A stretch of 64,000 bases of DNA, from assembly GCF_020443705.1 (NCBI RefSeq), contig NZ_JAIZZK010000021.1:19023-83022 (forward strand), read 5' to 3'. The position numbers were made by a program, and so were the translations under genes. Of the stretch, positions 36,078 to 45,837 are shown one piece after another. Positions within the stretch are counted from its first letter, which is position 1; every line of letters starts with the position of its first letter. The notes under the pieces were generated by a model, which saw only the letters and a list, made by a program, of their open reading frames with translations, did not search any database and was not told the origin of the DNA. This DNA is from Clostridium algoriphilum. Lineage in GTDB: Bacteria; Bacillota; Clostridia; Clostridiales; Clostridiaceae.

Positions 36078-36824
36078 GTGGCAAAACGAAGTGATAAAAA
36101 AATGATACGAGTTTCTAATATTAACAAAAGCTTTGGAAAAAATCAAGTTTTGCATGATATTGATTTGACGGTTTATGAAGGGGAAGTTGTAGTAATTATA
36201 GGACCTAGTGGTTCTGGAAAAAGTACATTACTACGATGCGTTAATTTTCTTGAAACTAATGAAAGTGGACAAATATATTTTGAAGAAGAGTTAGTAGTAC
36301 ATAAGGAAGATGCCATTAATAAAATGCGTCAAAATGTGGGGATGGTATTTCAGCATTTTTATCTATTTCCACATATGACAGTTTTAGAAAATATTATAGA
36401 AGGACCTACTTATGTAAAAAAGGTAAAAAGGCAAGAAGCTGTGGCTTTTGCGGAGGAATTGCTTACTAAGGTAGGATTGCTTGATAAAAAGGATTTTTAC
36501 CCATCAATGCTCTCAGGGGGTCAAAAACAGAGGGTGGCTATTGCCAGATCACTTGCTATGAGACCAAAGTTAATAATGTTTGATGAACCAACATCTGCAC
36601 TTGATCCAGAACTGGTAGGTGATGTGTTAAATGTTATGAAAGAATTGGCAAAGGACGGAATGACAATGCTCGTTGTAACTCATGAAATGGGCTTTGCAAG
36701 GGAAGTTGCAGACAGGGTGATATTTATGGACAAAGGTAAAATTGTTGAAGAGGGAAATCCTAAAACTTTCTTTGTTAACCCAGAGAACCCACGGGTTAAA
36801 GATTTCCTAGGGTGCATTATCTAG
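36078..36824 (+). CDS. Amino-acid ABC transporter ATP-binding protein (GlnQ/HisP type)
   Basis: This 248-residue ATPase energises the adjacent permease. Walker A is GPSGSGKST (near residue 38), the signature [17 protein letters not shown], and Walker [15 protein letters not shown], followed by the switch His in VVTHEMGFA. The start is GTG after AGGTGTAA. It is 55 bases ahead of kal, with no terminator between, so transporter and lysine-degradation genes are probably one transcription unit and the transporter likely imports lysine. Confidence 0.92.
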   Translation: MAKRSDKKMIRVSNINKSFGKNQVLHDIDLTVYEGEVVVIIGPSGSGKSTLLRCVNFLETNESGQIYFEEELVVHKEDAINKMRQNVGMVFQHFYLFPHMTVLENIIEGPTYVKKVKRQEAVAFAEELLTKVGLLDKKDFYPSMLSGGQKQRVAIARSLAMRPKLIMFDEPTSALDPELVGDVLNVMKELAKDGMTMLVVTHEMGFAREVADRVIFMDKGKIVEEGNPKTFFVNPENPRVKDFLGCII

Positions 36825-36878
36825 AAGTAAATAGGTACTGATAATTATAAAATTAAGTTATGAGAGGAGGAAGATAAA

Positions 36879-37259
36879 ATGAAATCTTTAATAAGATTAA
36901 GAATGAGTGCCCATGATGCACATTATGGTGGAAACTTAGTGGATGGAGCAAGAATGCTTCAATTATTTGGAGATGTGGCTACAGAACTACTAATTATAAA
37001 TGATGGTGATGAAGGATTATTTAAAGCATACGATAATGTGGAATTCTTGGCACCAGTTTATGCAGGGGACTATATTGAAGCTGTTGGAGAAATAATAAAG
37101 ATAGGGAATTCTTCAAGAAAAATGATATTTGAAGCAAGAAAAGTTATAGTACCTAGACCTGAAATAAATGATTCAGCTTGCGACGTATTAGATGAACCTA
37201 TAGTAGTTTGCAAGGCAAGTGGAACTTGCGTTGTTCTAAAAGACAAACAGAGGAAATAA
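36879..37259 (+). CDS. kal: 3-aminobutyryl-CoA ammonia-lyase
   Basis: This 126-residue hotdog-fold enzyme removes ammonia from L-3-aminobutyryl-CoA to give crotonyl-CoA, the last dedicated step of lysine fermentation. The N-terminal [20 protein letters not shown] and the [17 protein letters not shown] block match the Kal family, and the length is normal. The ATG follows AGAGGAGG. Its place directly before kce and kdd, in the order known from clostridia and fusobacteria, makes the assignment firm. Crotonyl-CoA would then be reduced to butyryl-CoA by genes elsewhere. Confidence 0.92.
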   Translation: MKSLIRLRMSAHDAHYGGNLVDGARMLQLFGDVATELLIINDGDEGLFKAYDNVEFLAPVYAGDYIEAVGEIIKIGNSSRKMIFEARKVIVPRPEINDSACDVLDEPIVVCKASGTCVVLKDKQRK

Positions 37260-37293
37260 TTATTCTCTCCAAGAGGACAAAGGGAGGTGACAT

Positions 37294-38133
37294 GTGGAAA
37301 AATTAATAATTACTGCAGCTATATGTGGAGCAGAAGTTACAAAGGAACATAACCCGAATGTGCCTTATACCGCTCTTGAGATAGCAATAGAAGCTGAAAA
37401 AGCATATAAAGCTGGAGCTAGCATTATTCATTTACATGTAAGGAAAGATGATGGTACACCTACTCAAGACATAAAAAGATTTAAAGAATGTATTGAAGCT
37501 ATTAAAATTAGATGTCCAGAAGTAATAGTCCAGCCATCAACAGGTGGAGCAGTTGGTATGAGTAATGCAGAAAGAGTACAACCTGTGGAGCTAAAGCCAG
37601 AAATGGCAACTTTAGATGCAGGTACATGTAATTTTGGTGGAGATGAGATATTCGTAAACACTGAAAATATTATTAAAGAATTTGGTCAAAAGATGATTAT
37701 ATTTGATGTGAAACCAGAAATTGAAGTTTTTGATAAGGGAATGATAGACATGGCTATAAGACTTCAAAAGAAAGGATTTATAAAATCACCAATGCATTTT
37801 AATTTTGTTATGGGTGTTAATGGAGGAATTACTGCATCACCAAGAGATCTAGTTTTCATGGTAGAAAGTATACCACAGGGAAGTACGTTTACTGTATCGG
37901 GTATTGGTAGATATGAGTTTCAAATGGCAGCTATGGCTATTATTATGGGTGGTCATGTAAGAGTTGGATTTGAAGATAATGTATATATTAAAAAAGGAGT
38001 AATAGCTAAATCTAATGAAGAATTAGTAGAAAGGGTAGTTAGAATTGCGAAGGACCTTGATAGAGAAATCGCAACTCCACATGAAGCAAGAGTGATATTG
38101 GGACTGCCAAAGCGAAAAACAATTAATATATAG
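37294..38133 (+). CDS. kce: 3-keto-5-aminohexanoate cleavage enzyme
   Basis: This 279-residue zinc enzyme (formerly DUF849 / BKACE family) converts 3-keto-5-aminohexanoate and acetyl-CoA into acetoacetate and 3-aminobutyryl-CoA. The zinc ligands His46 and His48 (IIHLHVRKDDG) fall at the positions known for Kce. The blocks QPSTGGAVGM and MHFNFVMGVNGGI are present. The start is a GTG placed after AGGGAGGTG. It lies between kal and kdd with short gaps. The acetoacetate made here needs a CoA-transferase, which is not intact in the window. Confidence 0.94.
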   Translation: MEKLIITAAICGAEVTKEHNPNVPYTALEIAIEAEKAYKAGASIIHLHVRKDDGTPTQDIKRFKECIEAIKIRCPEVIVQPSTGGAVGMSNAERVQPVELKPEMATLDAGTCNFGGDEIFVNTENIIKEFGQKMIIFDVKPEIEVFDKGMIDMAIRLQKKGFIKSPMHFNFVMGVNGGITASPRDLVFMVESIPQGSTFTVSGIGRYEFQMAAMAIIMGGHVRVGFEDNVYIKKGVIAKSNEELVERVVRIAKDLDREIATPHEARVILGLPKRKTINI

Positions 38134-38144
38134 GAGGGGAATAT

Positions 38145-39185
38145 ATGGAAAAAAAAGGGTGCAAATACGGAACTCATAGGGTGATTGAGCCAAAAGGTGT
38201 GTTGCCTCAACCAGCAACTAAAATTTCAAATGATATGAATATATTCGATAATGAAATTTTAATTGACGTACAAGCATTGAATATAGATTCAGCTAGTTTT
38301 ACTCAAATAGATGAAGAAGCAGGACATAATATTGAAAAAATAAAAGCTAAAATCATAAAAATTGTAGCAGGTAAAGGAAAAATGCAAAATTCGGTAACTG
38401 GATCAGGAGGAATGCTTATTGGAACAGTTGAAAAAATAGGTGAAGCACTAGACGGGAAAATAGGTCTTAAAGTTGGCGATAAAATCTCTACATTAGTTTC
38501 ATTATCATTAACTCCATTAAGAATAGATGAAATTATAGATATTAAACCAGACATTGATAGAGTTGTAATAAAAGGAAAAGCTATTTTGTTTGAAAGTGGA
38601 TTATATGCAAAACTTCCAAAAGATATGGATGAAAATCTAGCTCTAGCGGCATTAGACGTTGCAGGGGCACCAGCTCAAGTAGCTAAACTTGTTAAACCAG
38701 GCCAAAGCGTTCTTTTGCTAGGCGCAGCAGGAAAATCAGGAATGCTTTGCTGCTATGAAGCTGTTAAGAGAGTAGGACCCACAGGAAATGTTATAGGCCT
38801 TGTAAGAAACGAGGAAGAGAAAGCGAGATTAAAAAGATTAAGCTTAAGAATGAAAATAGTTATTGGAGATGCTACAAAAGCTATTGATGTAATGAATGCT
38901 GCTCTGGAGTGCAACAATGGATGTGAAGTAGATGTAGCAATAAACATGGTAAATGTTCCAAATACTGAAATGTCTTCAATTCTACCTGTAAAAGATGATG
39001 GAATAGTTTACTTTTTCTCAATGTCTACAAGCTTTACAAAAGCAGCACTTGGAGCTGAAGGAGTAGGTAAAGACATTACTATGATTGTTGGGAATGGCTA
39101 CACTAAAGGTCATGCTGAAATAACTCTTGAAGAGTTAAGAGAAAATAAAATATTGAGAAAAATATTTGAAGAATTATACATCTAG
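38145..39185 (+). CDS. kdd: L-erythro-3,5-diaminohexanoate dehydrogenase
   Basis: This 346-residue NAD(P)-dependent enzyme oxidatively deaminates 3,5-diaminohexanoate to 3-keto-5-aminohexanoate. The opening GCKYGTHRVIEPKGVLPQPA is a family signature, and the nucleotide motif LLLGAAGKSGM lies near residue 190. The zinc-free alcohol-dehydrogenase-like fold is typical. AGGAGGGGAA precedes the ATG, 11 bases after kce. Its end overlaps the start of the next gene by 20 bases. Confidence 0.94.
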   Translation: MEKKGCKYGTHRVIEPKGVLPQPATKISNDMNIFDNEILIDVQALNIDSASFTQIDEEAGHNIEKIKAKIIKIVAGKGKMQNSVTGSGGMLIGTVEKIGEALDGKIGLKVGDKISTLVSLSLTPLRIDEIIDIKPDIDRVVIKGKAILFESGLYAKLPKDMDENLALAALDVAGAPAQVAKLVKPGQSVLLLGAAGKSGMLCCYEAVKRVGPTGNVIGLVRNEEEKARLKRLSLRMKIVIGDATKAIDVMNAALECNNGCEVDVAINMVNVPNTEMSSILPVKDDGIVYFFSMSTSFTKAALGAEGVGKDITMIVGNGYTKGHAEITLEELRENKILRKIFEELYI

Positions 39186-40203
39186 CATTTTTAATATAAT
39201 TCAAAAGTATGACAGCATTTCTATCATAGGAATGAGTAAAAATGTAGGGAAAACAACTACTCTAAATCATATATTAAGGCAAGCTCGAGGGAAAATAATT
39301 CTTGGGCTTACATCTATAGGACGCGATGGGGAACAAATGGACGTTGTAACTGATACCGAAAAGCCTAAAATTTATATAGAAAAAGGAACTATAATTGCTA
39401 CCGCAAAACAATGTTTATTAAATAGTGATATTACCCGCGAAATTTTAAAAACTACTGGTTTTAATACTCCGATGGGAGAAATAATTATATGCAGGGCAAT
39501 AAGTGATGGATATGTAGAGTTAGGGGGTCCATCCCAAAATTCTTATATGACCTTAATATGTAACGAGCTTAAAAGGTTTGGAAGTAATCTTGTAATTGTG
39601 GATGGTGCAATAAGTAGAAAAACCTTCGCTTCACCATCAATTACAAAGGCTACAATTTTATCAACTGGAGCAGCAATGTCAAAAAGCATGGTAAAGGTAG
39701 TAGATGAAACTAGTCACATCGTGGAATTACTTTCTTTGAAGAATGAAGAGGATTTGTCTATTTTAAAGCTCGCAAGCGATGTTTTTAAAATCGGTAAAAT
39801 AGGCATTATTTGCATAGATAATTCTATAAAAATGTTAGATGTTGTTACGGCACTTGGATCAGCGAAGGTAATAGTTGATGTAATAGATAAAAATACTTCT
39901 TATGTAGTTATTAAGGGTGTAGTAACAGATAAATTATTAGAGGATATTATGACATCCACAAATAAGTATAAAGGAGTAATTTTTCTAGTTGAGGACGGAA
40001 CAAAGTTATTTTTAAGTAGAGAGACTTTTTATAAATTTAAAAATAGAGGTGGAATCATAAAAACAATTAATCCTATTAATATAGTATGCGTTACAGCCAA
40101 TCCAAGATCACCTTATGGGTATGAATTTGATAAAAATAGGTTTTCACATGAGCTTAGAAAAAAATTAAATGTGCCTGTTTTTGATGTAATTGGAGGGGAG
40201 TAA
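39166..40203 (+). CDS. kamB: KamB-like P-loop protein, probable lysine 5,6-aminomutase reactivase subunit
   Basis: This 345-residue protein has a Walker A motif GMSKNVGKTT near residue 22-31 and no membrane segments. The start is a TTG inside the end of kdd (20-base overlap), so translation is probably coupled; the internal ATG at 39232 would cut off the first beta strand. It ends one base before the next ATG. Proteins of this type occur beside a MutS-like ATPase in lysine- and ornithine-fermentation clusters. They are thought to reactivate or assemble the B12/PLP aminomutase by exchanging damaged cobalamin. The role is inferred from gene context and from what I recall of family naming, not from motifs specific to that task. 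Confidence 0.65.
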   Translation: MKNYTSSIFNIIQKYDSISIIGMSKNVGKTTTLNHILRQARGKIILGLTSIGRDGEQMDVVTDTEKPKIYIEKGTIIATAKQCLLNSDITREILKTTGFNTPMGEIIICRAISDGYVELGGPSQNSYMTLICNELKRFGSNLVIVDGAISRKTFASPSITKATILSTGAAMSKSMVKVVDETSHIVELLSLKNEEDLSILKLASDVFKIGKIGIICIDNSIKMLDVVTALGSAKVIVDVIDKNTSYVVIKGVVTDKLLEDIMTSTNKYKGVIFLVEDGTKLFLSRETFYKFKNRGGIIKTINPINIVCVTANPRSPYGYEFDKNRFSHELRKKLNVPVFDVIGGE

Positions 40204-41673
40204 ATGAAGTTTTTAGATAAGCAGCAGAGAACTCAAATTGGATTTTCTTTTGTTATGGATAAATTGGAGATAATCACTTCTTATGGGCTTTGTGAGAAAA
40301 AAAACATTAGGCCGTTTAAAGCTTCAGAAACAATGGAATTAACACATGAATTAGATAACCTAGAAGATATAATTGAATCCATGAGAAGTAATACTTATGA
40401 GTATGACAAAATAGAGAAAATATTTTATAAGATAAAAGATATTAGGAATTCTGTTAAAAGATTTAGTCAAGGCGGAACGCTAGATGAAGTTGAATTGTAT
40501 GAAATTAAATATTTTTCAATTTTGGTAATAGAACTAAAAAATATCTTGGATAAGTTATATCTTAATAAAGAGGAGGTTCGTGTAAATTCTTTAGATGAAA
40601 TTATTTCCCTTCTAGACCCACAAAAAAATGGAATATCTACTTTTTATGTTTATGATGAGTATTCTAAAGCTTTAAAAAACACACGTCAAAAGAAAAAACA
40701 AATGGAAAAAGAAATTTTTGCTGCAAAAACCGATGAGGAATCAAGTAATTTAAGAAAACAAAGGTTAGATTTGGTTATAGAAGAAGAAGAGGAAGAACTA
40801 AGGATTAGGAAAGAGTTAACACTTGAAATTTCTAAAAGGACTGAACTTATAAACAAAAATATAAAAGCAATAGGTAAATTAGACTTTCTAATTGCTAAAG
40901 CAAACTTATCCTTATCTTATAATGGTTCTCGTCCAAAGATATGTGAAAAAATGGAGATCAATTTTATTGAAGCCTTTAATCCTGAAATCAAAGAGATATT
41001 AGAAAAAGGTGCAAAGGTATTTACTCCAGTTAGTATAGATTTATCTAGCGGCGCGACAATTATAACCGGTGCTAATATGGGTGGGAAAAGTGTTACATTA
41101 AAGACAATTGTTTTGAATTTATTACTTGGTCAAATGGGCTTTTTTGTGTTTGCTAAGAAGTCACAATTTCCGATTCTTAATTTTATTCATTTTGTATCTG
41201 ACGATATGCAATCCATTTCTAAAGGTTTAAGTACATTTGGAGCAGAAATAATAAAGCTTAAAGAAGTGGTAGAGTGTGCTACAAGGGAGAATGGATTCAT
41301 AGCTTTAGATGAATTTGCAAGAGGTACTAATCCAAAAGAAGGGTACTACCTTGTAAAAGCTCTTTGTAAATACTTGACTAAATTTAAGTCGGTTAGTTTA
41401 ATTTCAACTCATTATGACGGAGTAGCCCTTGATAACATGGTTCATTATCAAGTAACTGGTCTCAAAAATGTAGATTTTGATGCTCTTAAAAAAGAGATAA
41501 ATTTAAATAAAACTCATTCTGTTGAAATAATACAAGAGCATATGCAGTATAAACTAGAGAAGGTTTCAAAAGAAAATAAAGTACCAAAAGATGCACTTAA
41601 TATTGCAGTATTACTAGGATTTGATGAGGAGATAGTAGATATAGCAAAATGTTTATATGAGGAGGAAGAATAA
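40204..41673 (+). CDS. kamC: KamC-like MutS-family ATPase, probable lysine 5,6-aminomutase reactivase
   Basis: This 489-residue protein has MutS core and ATPase domains but no mismatch-recognition domain. Walker A GANMGGKSV lies near residue 290, Walker B with the MutS signature FIALDEFARGTNP near 364, and the late His of STHYD follows. A charged helical stretch, with runs of Glu and Lys, spans about residues 155-215 and should form a coiled coil. It abuts the KamB-like gene with no gap, and kamD starts one base after its stop. The location inside the kam operon, not beside mutL, argues against DNA repair and for a chaperone role on the B12-dependent mutase. Confidence 0.75.
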   Translation: MKFLDKQQRTQIGFSFVMDKLEIITSYGLCEKKNIRPFKASETMELTHELDNLEDIIESMRSNTYEYDKIEKIFYKIKDIRNSVKRFSQGGTLDEVELYEIKYFSILVIELKNILDKLYLNKEEVRVNSLDEIISLLDPQKNGISTFYVYDEYSKALKNTRQKKKQMEKEIFAAKTDEESSNLRKQRLDLVIEEEEEELRIRKELTLEISKRTELINKNIKAIGKLDFLIAKANLSLSYNGSRPKICEKMEINFIEAFNPEIKEILEKGAKVFTPVSIDLSSGATIITGANMGGKSVTLKTIVLNLLLGQMGFFVFAKKSQFPILNFIHFVSDDMQSISKGLSTFGAEIIKLKEVVECATRENGFIALDEFARGTNPKEGYYLVKALCKYLTKFKSVSLISTHYDGVALDNMVHYQVTGLKNVDFDALKKEINLNKTHSVEIIQEHMQYKLEKVSKENKVPKDALNIAVLLGFDEEIVDIAKCLYEEEE

Positions 41674-41674
41674 A

Positions 41675-43231
41675 ATGGAAAGCAAATTGAACTTAAATTG
41701 GAGTGTGGTTGATAAAGCAAGGCAATCTGCTAAAAATATTGCTCTTGATATTCAAGAGTTTATTGATGTACATACTACGGTGACGGTAGAAAGAACTGTA
41801 TGTAGACTTTTAGGTGTTGATGGGATAAATGAAGTGGGAGTTCCTATTCCAAATATTGTTGTGGACAACATTAAAAATGGGAATGGGCTAGCACTTGGAG
41901 CTTCAATGTTTATTGGAAATGCTATGGTTGAAACTGGACTTTTACCACAAGACATCGCTATAAGCGTATCTAAAGGTGATATGGATTTAACTAAGATTCC
42001 AATGCATGAAGAATTCGAAATTAAAAATGCTATAGATAAAGTGGCTAAAGCTATGACTTCTAGAATTAAAGAAAACAGAGGCATTAGGGAGTCATATCTT
42101 AAGCAGTTTGGGGATAAGAGTGGACCTTATCTATATGTAATAGTTGCTACAGGAAATATATATGAAGATATAGTCCAAGCAAAAGCAGCTGCAAAGCAAG
42201 GTGCAGATATAATAGCGGTAATAAGAAGCACTGGGCAAAGTCTACTTGACTACGTTCCATATGGGGCTACGACGGAAGGTTTTGGGGGAACATTTGCAAC
42301 GCAGGAGAACTTCAAACTAATGAGGACTGCACTTGACGAGGTAGGTGAAGAACTAGGGAGATATATAAGAATATGTAATTATTGTTCTGGATTATGTATG
42401 CCTGAGATTGCTGCTATGGGTGCAATAGAGCGGTTAGACGTAATGCTCAATGATGCTTTATATGGAATCCTTTTTAGAGATATTAACATGCAAAGAACTA
42501 TAGTTGACCAATATTTTTCAAGAATAATTAATGGATTTGCTGGAGTTATCATAAATACGGGAGAGGATAACTACTTAACTACATCAGATGCAGTAGAGGA
42601 AGCTCATACTGTACTTGCATCGCAATTTATAAATGAACAATTTGCATTAATTGCTGGGATTCCAGAAGAACAAATGGGGCTTGGTCATGCTTTTGAGATA
42701 AGTCCAGACTTTGAAAATGGATTTTTATATGAATTAGCACAAGCACAAATGGCAAGAGAAATATTCCCGAAAGCACCACTGAAATATATGCCTCCAACTA
42801 AGTTTATGACTGGCAATATATTTAAAGGTCAAGTACAAGATGCACTATTTAACATGGTTACAATTATGACAGGGCAAAAAATACATCTTCTTGGAATGCT
42901 TACAGAAGCAATACATACCCCGTTTATGTCAGATAGAGCATTAGCGATAGACAATGCTCAATATATATTTAATACTATGAAGGATTTAGGATCAGAAATC
43001 ACCTTTAAAAAAGGTGGCATAATGGAAACAAGAGTTGATGAGGTATTAAATAAAGCAGCGAATTTAATTGGAGAGATAGAGAAAGAAGGCTTATTTAGCA
43101 CTATAGAGCAAGGAAAATTTGCAGGAATAAGGAGGCCATTAACTGGTGGAAAAGGACTTGCAGGAGTTGTGGAAAAAGAAAAGAGTTACTTTAATCCATT
43201 TGTAGGTTTAATGTTAAGGGGGGAGAGGTAA
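41675..43231 (+). CDS. kamD: Lysine 5,6-aminomutase alpha subunit
   Basis: This is the 518-residue alpha subunit of the adenosylcobalamin- and PLP-dependent enzyme that moves the terminal amino group of D-lysine or L-beta-lysine from C6 to C5. It forms a TIM barrel and provides much of the PLP and substrate site. Family blocks include ADIIAVIRSTGQSLLDYVP, TTEGFGGTFATQENF and GNIFKGQVQDALFNM. The frame extends to 41657, but that ATG overlaps the ribosome site GAGGAGGAA, so the ATG at 41675 is the start. Its stop overlaps the kamE start by one base. Length matches the clostridial enzyme. Confidence 0.96.
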   Translation: MESKLNLNWSVVDKARQSAKNIALDIQEFIDVHTTVTVERTVCRLLGVDGINEVGVPIPNIVVDNIKNGNGLALGASMFIGNAMVETGLLPQDIAISVSKGDMDLTKIPMHEEFEIKNAIDKVAKAMTSRIKENRGIRESYLKQFGDKSGPYLYVIVATGNIYEDIVQAKAAAKQGADIIAVIRSTGQSLLDYVPYGATTEGFGGTFATQENFKLMRTALDEVGEELGRYIRICNYCSGLCMPEIAAMGAIERLDVMLNDALYGILFRDINMQRTIVDQYFSRIINGFAGVIINTGEDNYLTTSDAVEEAHTVLASQFINEQFALIAGIPEEQMGLGHAFEISPDFENGFLYELAQAQMAREIFPKAPLKYMPPTKFMTGNIFKGQVQDALFNMVTIMTGQKIHLLGMLTEAIHTPFMSDRALAIDNAQYIFNTMKDLGSEITFKKGGIMETRVDEVLNKAANLIGEIEKEGLFSTIEQGKFAGIRRPLTGGKGLAGVVEKEKSYFNPFVGLMLRGER

Positions 43232-44019
43232 TGAGTGCAGGACAATATTCATTAGAAAATAAAGAATTCAATAAAAATTTAGACTTAACAAAGCTTAAAC
43301 CTTATGGGGATACTATGAATGATGGTAAGGTACAGGTGAGTTTTACACTTCCAGTTGAAGATAACGAAAGAGGAGTAGAAGTAGCAATTCAACTTGCAAA
43401 ATCTATGGGCCTTGTTGATACAAACTGTGCTCATCATGCCTCTCTAGATAAAGTATTCTCTTTCTATGTAATTTATGGTTCTTTAATGCATACTGTAAAC
43501 TACGAAGAAGTACATGTTCAAACAGTAGATGTAGAAATAATGGATATGAAACAAATTGGGGAATATATAAAAGAAAATATTAAGCGCGAAGTTGTAATAA
43601 TTGGAGCTAGCACGGGAACAGATGCTCATACAGTAGGGATAGATGCAATAATGAATATGAAGGGATTCGCAGGGCACTATGGCCTTGAGAGATATCCAAT
43701 GATTGAGGCCTATAATTTAGGAAGCCAAGTTGAAAATGAAGAATTTGTTAAAAAAGCCGTAGAGCTTAAAGCGGACGTTCTTTTAGTTTCTCAAACAGTA
43801 ACTCAAAAGGATATACACATTCAAAACCTTACTAATTTAGTGGAATTATTAGAGGCTGAAGGTATTAGGGATAAAGTTGTGTTAATTTGTGGAGGACCAA
43901 GAATAACTCATGAGCTTGCAAAAGAGCTTGGATACGATGCAGGCTTTGGACCAGGGAAATTTGCAGATGACGTAGCAAGTTTTGCTGTAACGGAAATGGT
44001 TATGAGAGGGTTAGTTTAG
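43231..44019 (+). CDS. kamE: Lysine 5,6-aminomutase beta subunit
   Basis: This is the 262-residue beta subunit carrying the B12-binding Rossmann domain. The base-off cobalamin motif D-x-H-x-x-G is DAHTVG at residues 131-136, which places the cobalt-ligating His at 133. The PLP-linked Lys is at 144 (MNMKGF). Both numbers agree with the characterised Clostridium sticklandii enzyme as I remember it. The stop codon of kamD and the start of kamE share one base, suggesting coupled, equimolar synthesis. It is the last gene of the operon and a terminator follows about 210 bases later. Confidence 0.96.
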   Translation: MSAGQYSLENKEFNKNLDLTKLKPYGDTMNDGKVQVSFTLPVEDNERGVEVAIQLAKSMGLVDTNCAHHASLDKVFSFYVIYGSLMHTVNYEEVHVQTVDVEIMDMKQIGEYIKENIKREVVIIGASTGTDAHTVGIDAIMNMKGFAGHYGLERYPMIEAYNLGSQVENEEFVKKAVELKADVLLVSQTVTQKDIHIQNLTNLVELLEAEGIRDKVVLICGGPRITHELAKELGYDAGFGPGKFADDVASFAVTEMVMRGLV

Positions 44020-44231
44020 TTGATGCTACCCACGTGAAAGTGGCATGTTATACAAGGTGGCAAGAGAATGAATAACTTAATAAAAATAAAAGGCTGAAGC
44101 ATATTATAGGGGAATTCCGAAATATATTGTATACGGAGCTAAAGGACTGTTATCGAAAGGAATGAGGGATGTATTGAAAATATATTACACTAAATTGGCT
44201 TGAGGGTATCAACAAAAATAATAGTTAGAAG

Positions 44232-44263
44232 CTCTGAGGAATACCTTGGGGTTTTATTTTTTT
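44232..44263 (+). terminator. Terminator of the lysine operon
   Basis: CTCTGAGG and CCTTGGGG pair fully if G-U pairs are allowed, with an AATA loop, and TTTTATTTTTTT follows. The stretch 44020-44231 holds no other feature I can support. Confidence 0.65.
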
Positions 44264-44349
44264 GTTAACTAAGAAAGAAAAAGCTGATGCACATTAAAAT
44301 TATCAAATGAATATGTTAATTATAAGGATACATAAAAGGAGGTAATTTG

Positions 44350-45837
44350 GTGGGGATTCATTTAGTTAAATCAGGCGATACTGTTTGCTTAATTGCAAAA
44401 CGATATGGAGTTTTATCACAAAGTATTATTGAAGCAAATGGACTAGGTCGCTCAGAGCAGCTGGTTATAAATCAGACTTTGTTCATACCACTGGGGGAAA
44501 AGGATCGTATGATGAGCCCTAATGATATTAGGGGAAGTATTGCTAGAAATTACAATTTGAATTTAAAAATAAATAATAGAGCTGTACCAGGAGCTCCAAC
44601 AAAACTAACAGTACAAAGAAATACGTTAATTAGTGTAGTGCTATTTTGGGAACCTGCATATGACAATGTACAGGTGAGTGGATATTATATTTTGAGAAAT
44701 AATATTCCTATAGGTTCTACCCCAAATCGAGTTTTTGTAGATGTATTTATTAAAATTGGCGAAACTTATGATTATAAGGTCACATCTTATACGTCAGGTA
44801 AAATTTTCTCTGGTTACAGCAATATTGCAAGAGTAAGTATTACAACTTCTCTTGGCATTGTTTATTGGTCAAAAGCTAACCAATATTCTGGCTACTTAAA
44901 AGGTACAGATGTTTCTTCTTATACACCCGAATTAGATTGGAATAAAATTAAGAGTGATGAAATAAAATATGTTTACGTTAGGGCAGGAAACAGTGTATTA
45001 AATAAGGGGTATACTCCAGATTTTATGGCACAAAAACATACCATTGGAATAAAATCTGCAGGGTTGCCAGTAGGATTCTATTATATTCCACACTGGTCTA
45101 ATTTAGATTACGATTTAAACAAAGCCAATGTTGAGGCTGAAAAATACGCTGACCATATATTGAGTCTTATGAATAAAGCTTCAAAGAGTGGATATGGCGA
45201 CTTACTTCCTGTATTAGATATAGAACCTCCCCTTGGTGAAATTGATATTGGACTTACAGGTAAGCAAATAATCGATTGGTCTAAAGTATTTTGTGACCGT
45301 TTTAAGGCATATACAGGCAGAACTATAATGATATATACAAATAGATCTTTCTGGAGTGACTGGCACGTTACACCAGAAATTAATACTCTAAATAATTTAC
45401 CTCTATGGAATGCTGAATTCTATGAATTTAGTAATTATTTGAAGTTTAGTCATGATACGCCTATGAGTTTTGGTGGGTGGAGTGGTTGGAATATTTGGCA
45501 ATTTTCGCAGTCAGCAATCATCGGTGGATACACCCGCATGGACGCAAATTGGTGTCCTTCACTAGATTTAATAACGCTACCGGCTAAACCAATAAACTTG
45601 AATGGATTTAATTCCTCATTAGGAACGGTTAATTTGAGTTGGAATAAAAACACTGAAATAGATCTGAAAGGTTACAATGTTTATAAGGACGGTGTCTGGA
45701 TTTCAACAAATATTAAAAACTTCATTACAATAACTGGTTTAAAAGTTGGAAGAACATATAAATTTCAGGTTCAAGCGCTAGATGCATTTAACGATGTTTC
45801 AGATTTAGTTCTAATAAGTATATATATATCTAGATGA
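44350..45837 (+). CDS. LysM/fibronectin-III/GH25 muramidase
   Basis: This protein has about 495 residues and four visible parts. A LysM repeat (residues ~3-48, HLVKSGDTVCLIAKRYGV) is followed by a fibronectin type III domain (~78-163), a GH25 lysozyme-like domain (~178-400, with DVSSYTPELDW, the catalytic LPVLDIEPP and WQFS), and a second fibronectin III domain (~410-495). GH25 enzymes cut the glycan backbone of peptidoglycan. There is no signal peptide, so release may depend on a holin or mother-cell lysis, or the protein may act inside sporulating cells. The GTG at 44350 is seven bases after GGAGGT; a TTG three bases upstream is also possible. Confidence 0.85.
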   Translation: MGIHLVKSGDTVCLIAKRYGVLSQSIIEANGLGRSEQLVINQTLFIPLGEKDRMMSPNDIRGSIARNYNLNLKINNRAVPGAPTKLTVQRNTLISVVLFWEPAYDNVQVSGYYILRNNIPIGSTPNRVFVDVFIKIGETYDYKVTSYTSGKIFSGYSNIARVSITTSLGIVYWSKANQYSGYLKGTDVSSYTPELDWNKIKSDEIKYVYVRAGNSVLNKGYTPDFMAQKHTIGIKSAGLPVGFYYIPHWSNLDYDLNKANVEAEKYADHILSLMNKASKSGYGDLLPVLDIEPPLGEIDIGLTGKQIIDWSKVFCDRFKAYTGRTIMIYTNRSFWSDWHVTPEINTLNNLPLWNAEFYEFSNYLKFSHDTPMSFGGWSGWNIWQFSQSAIIGGYTRMDANWCPSLDLITLPAKPINLNGFNSSLGTVNLSWNKNTEIDLKGYNVYKDGVWISTNIKNFITITGLKVGRTYKFQVQALDAFNDVSDLVLISIYISR

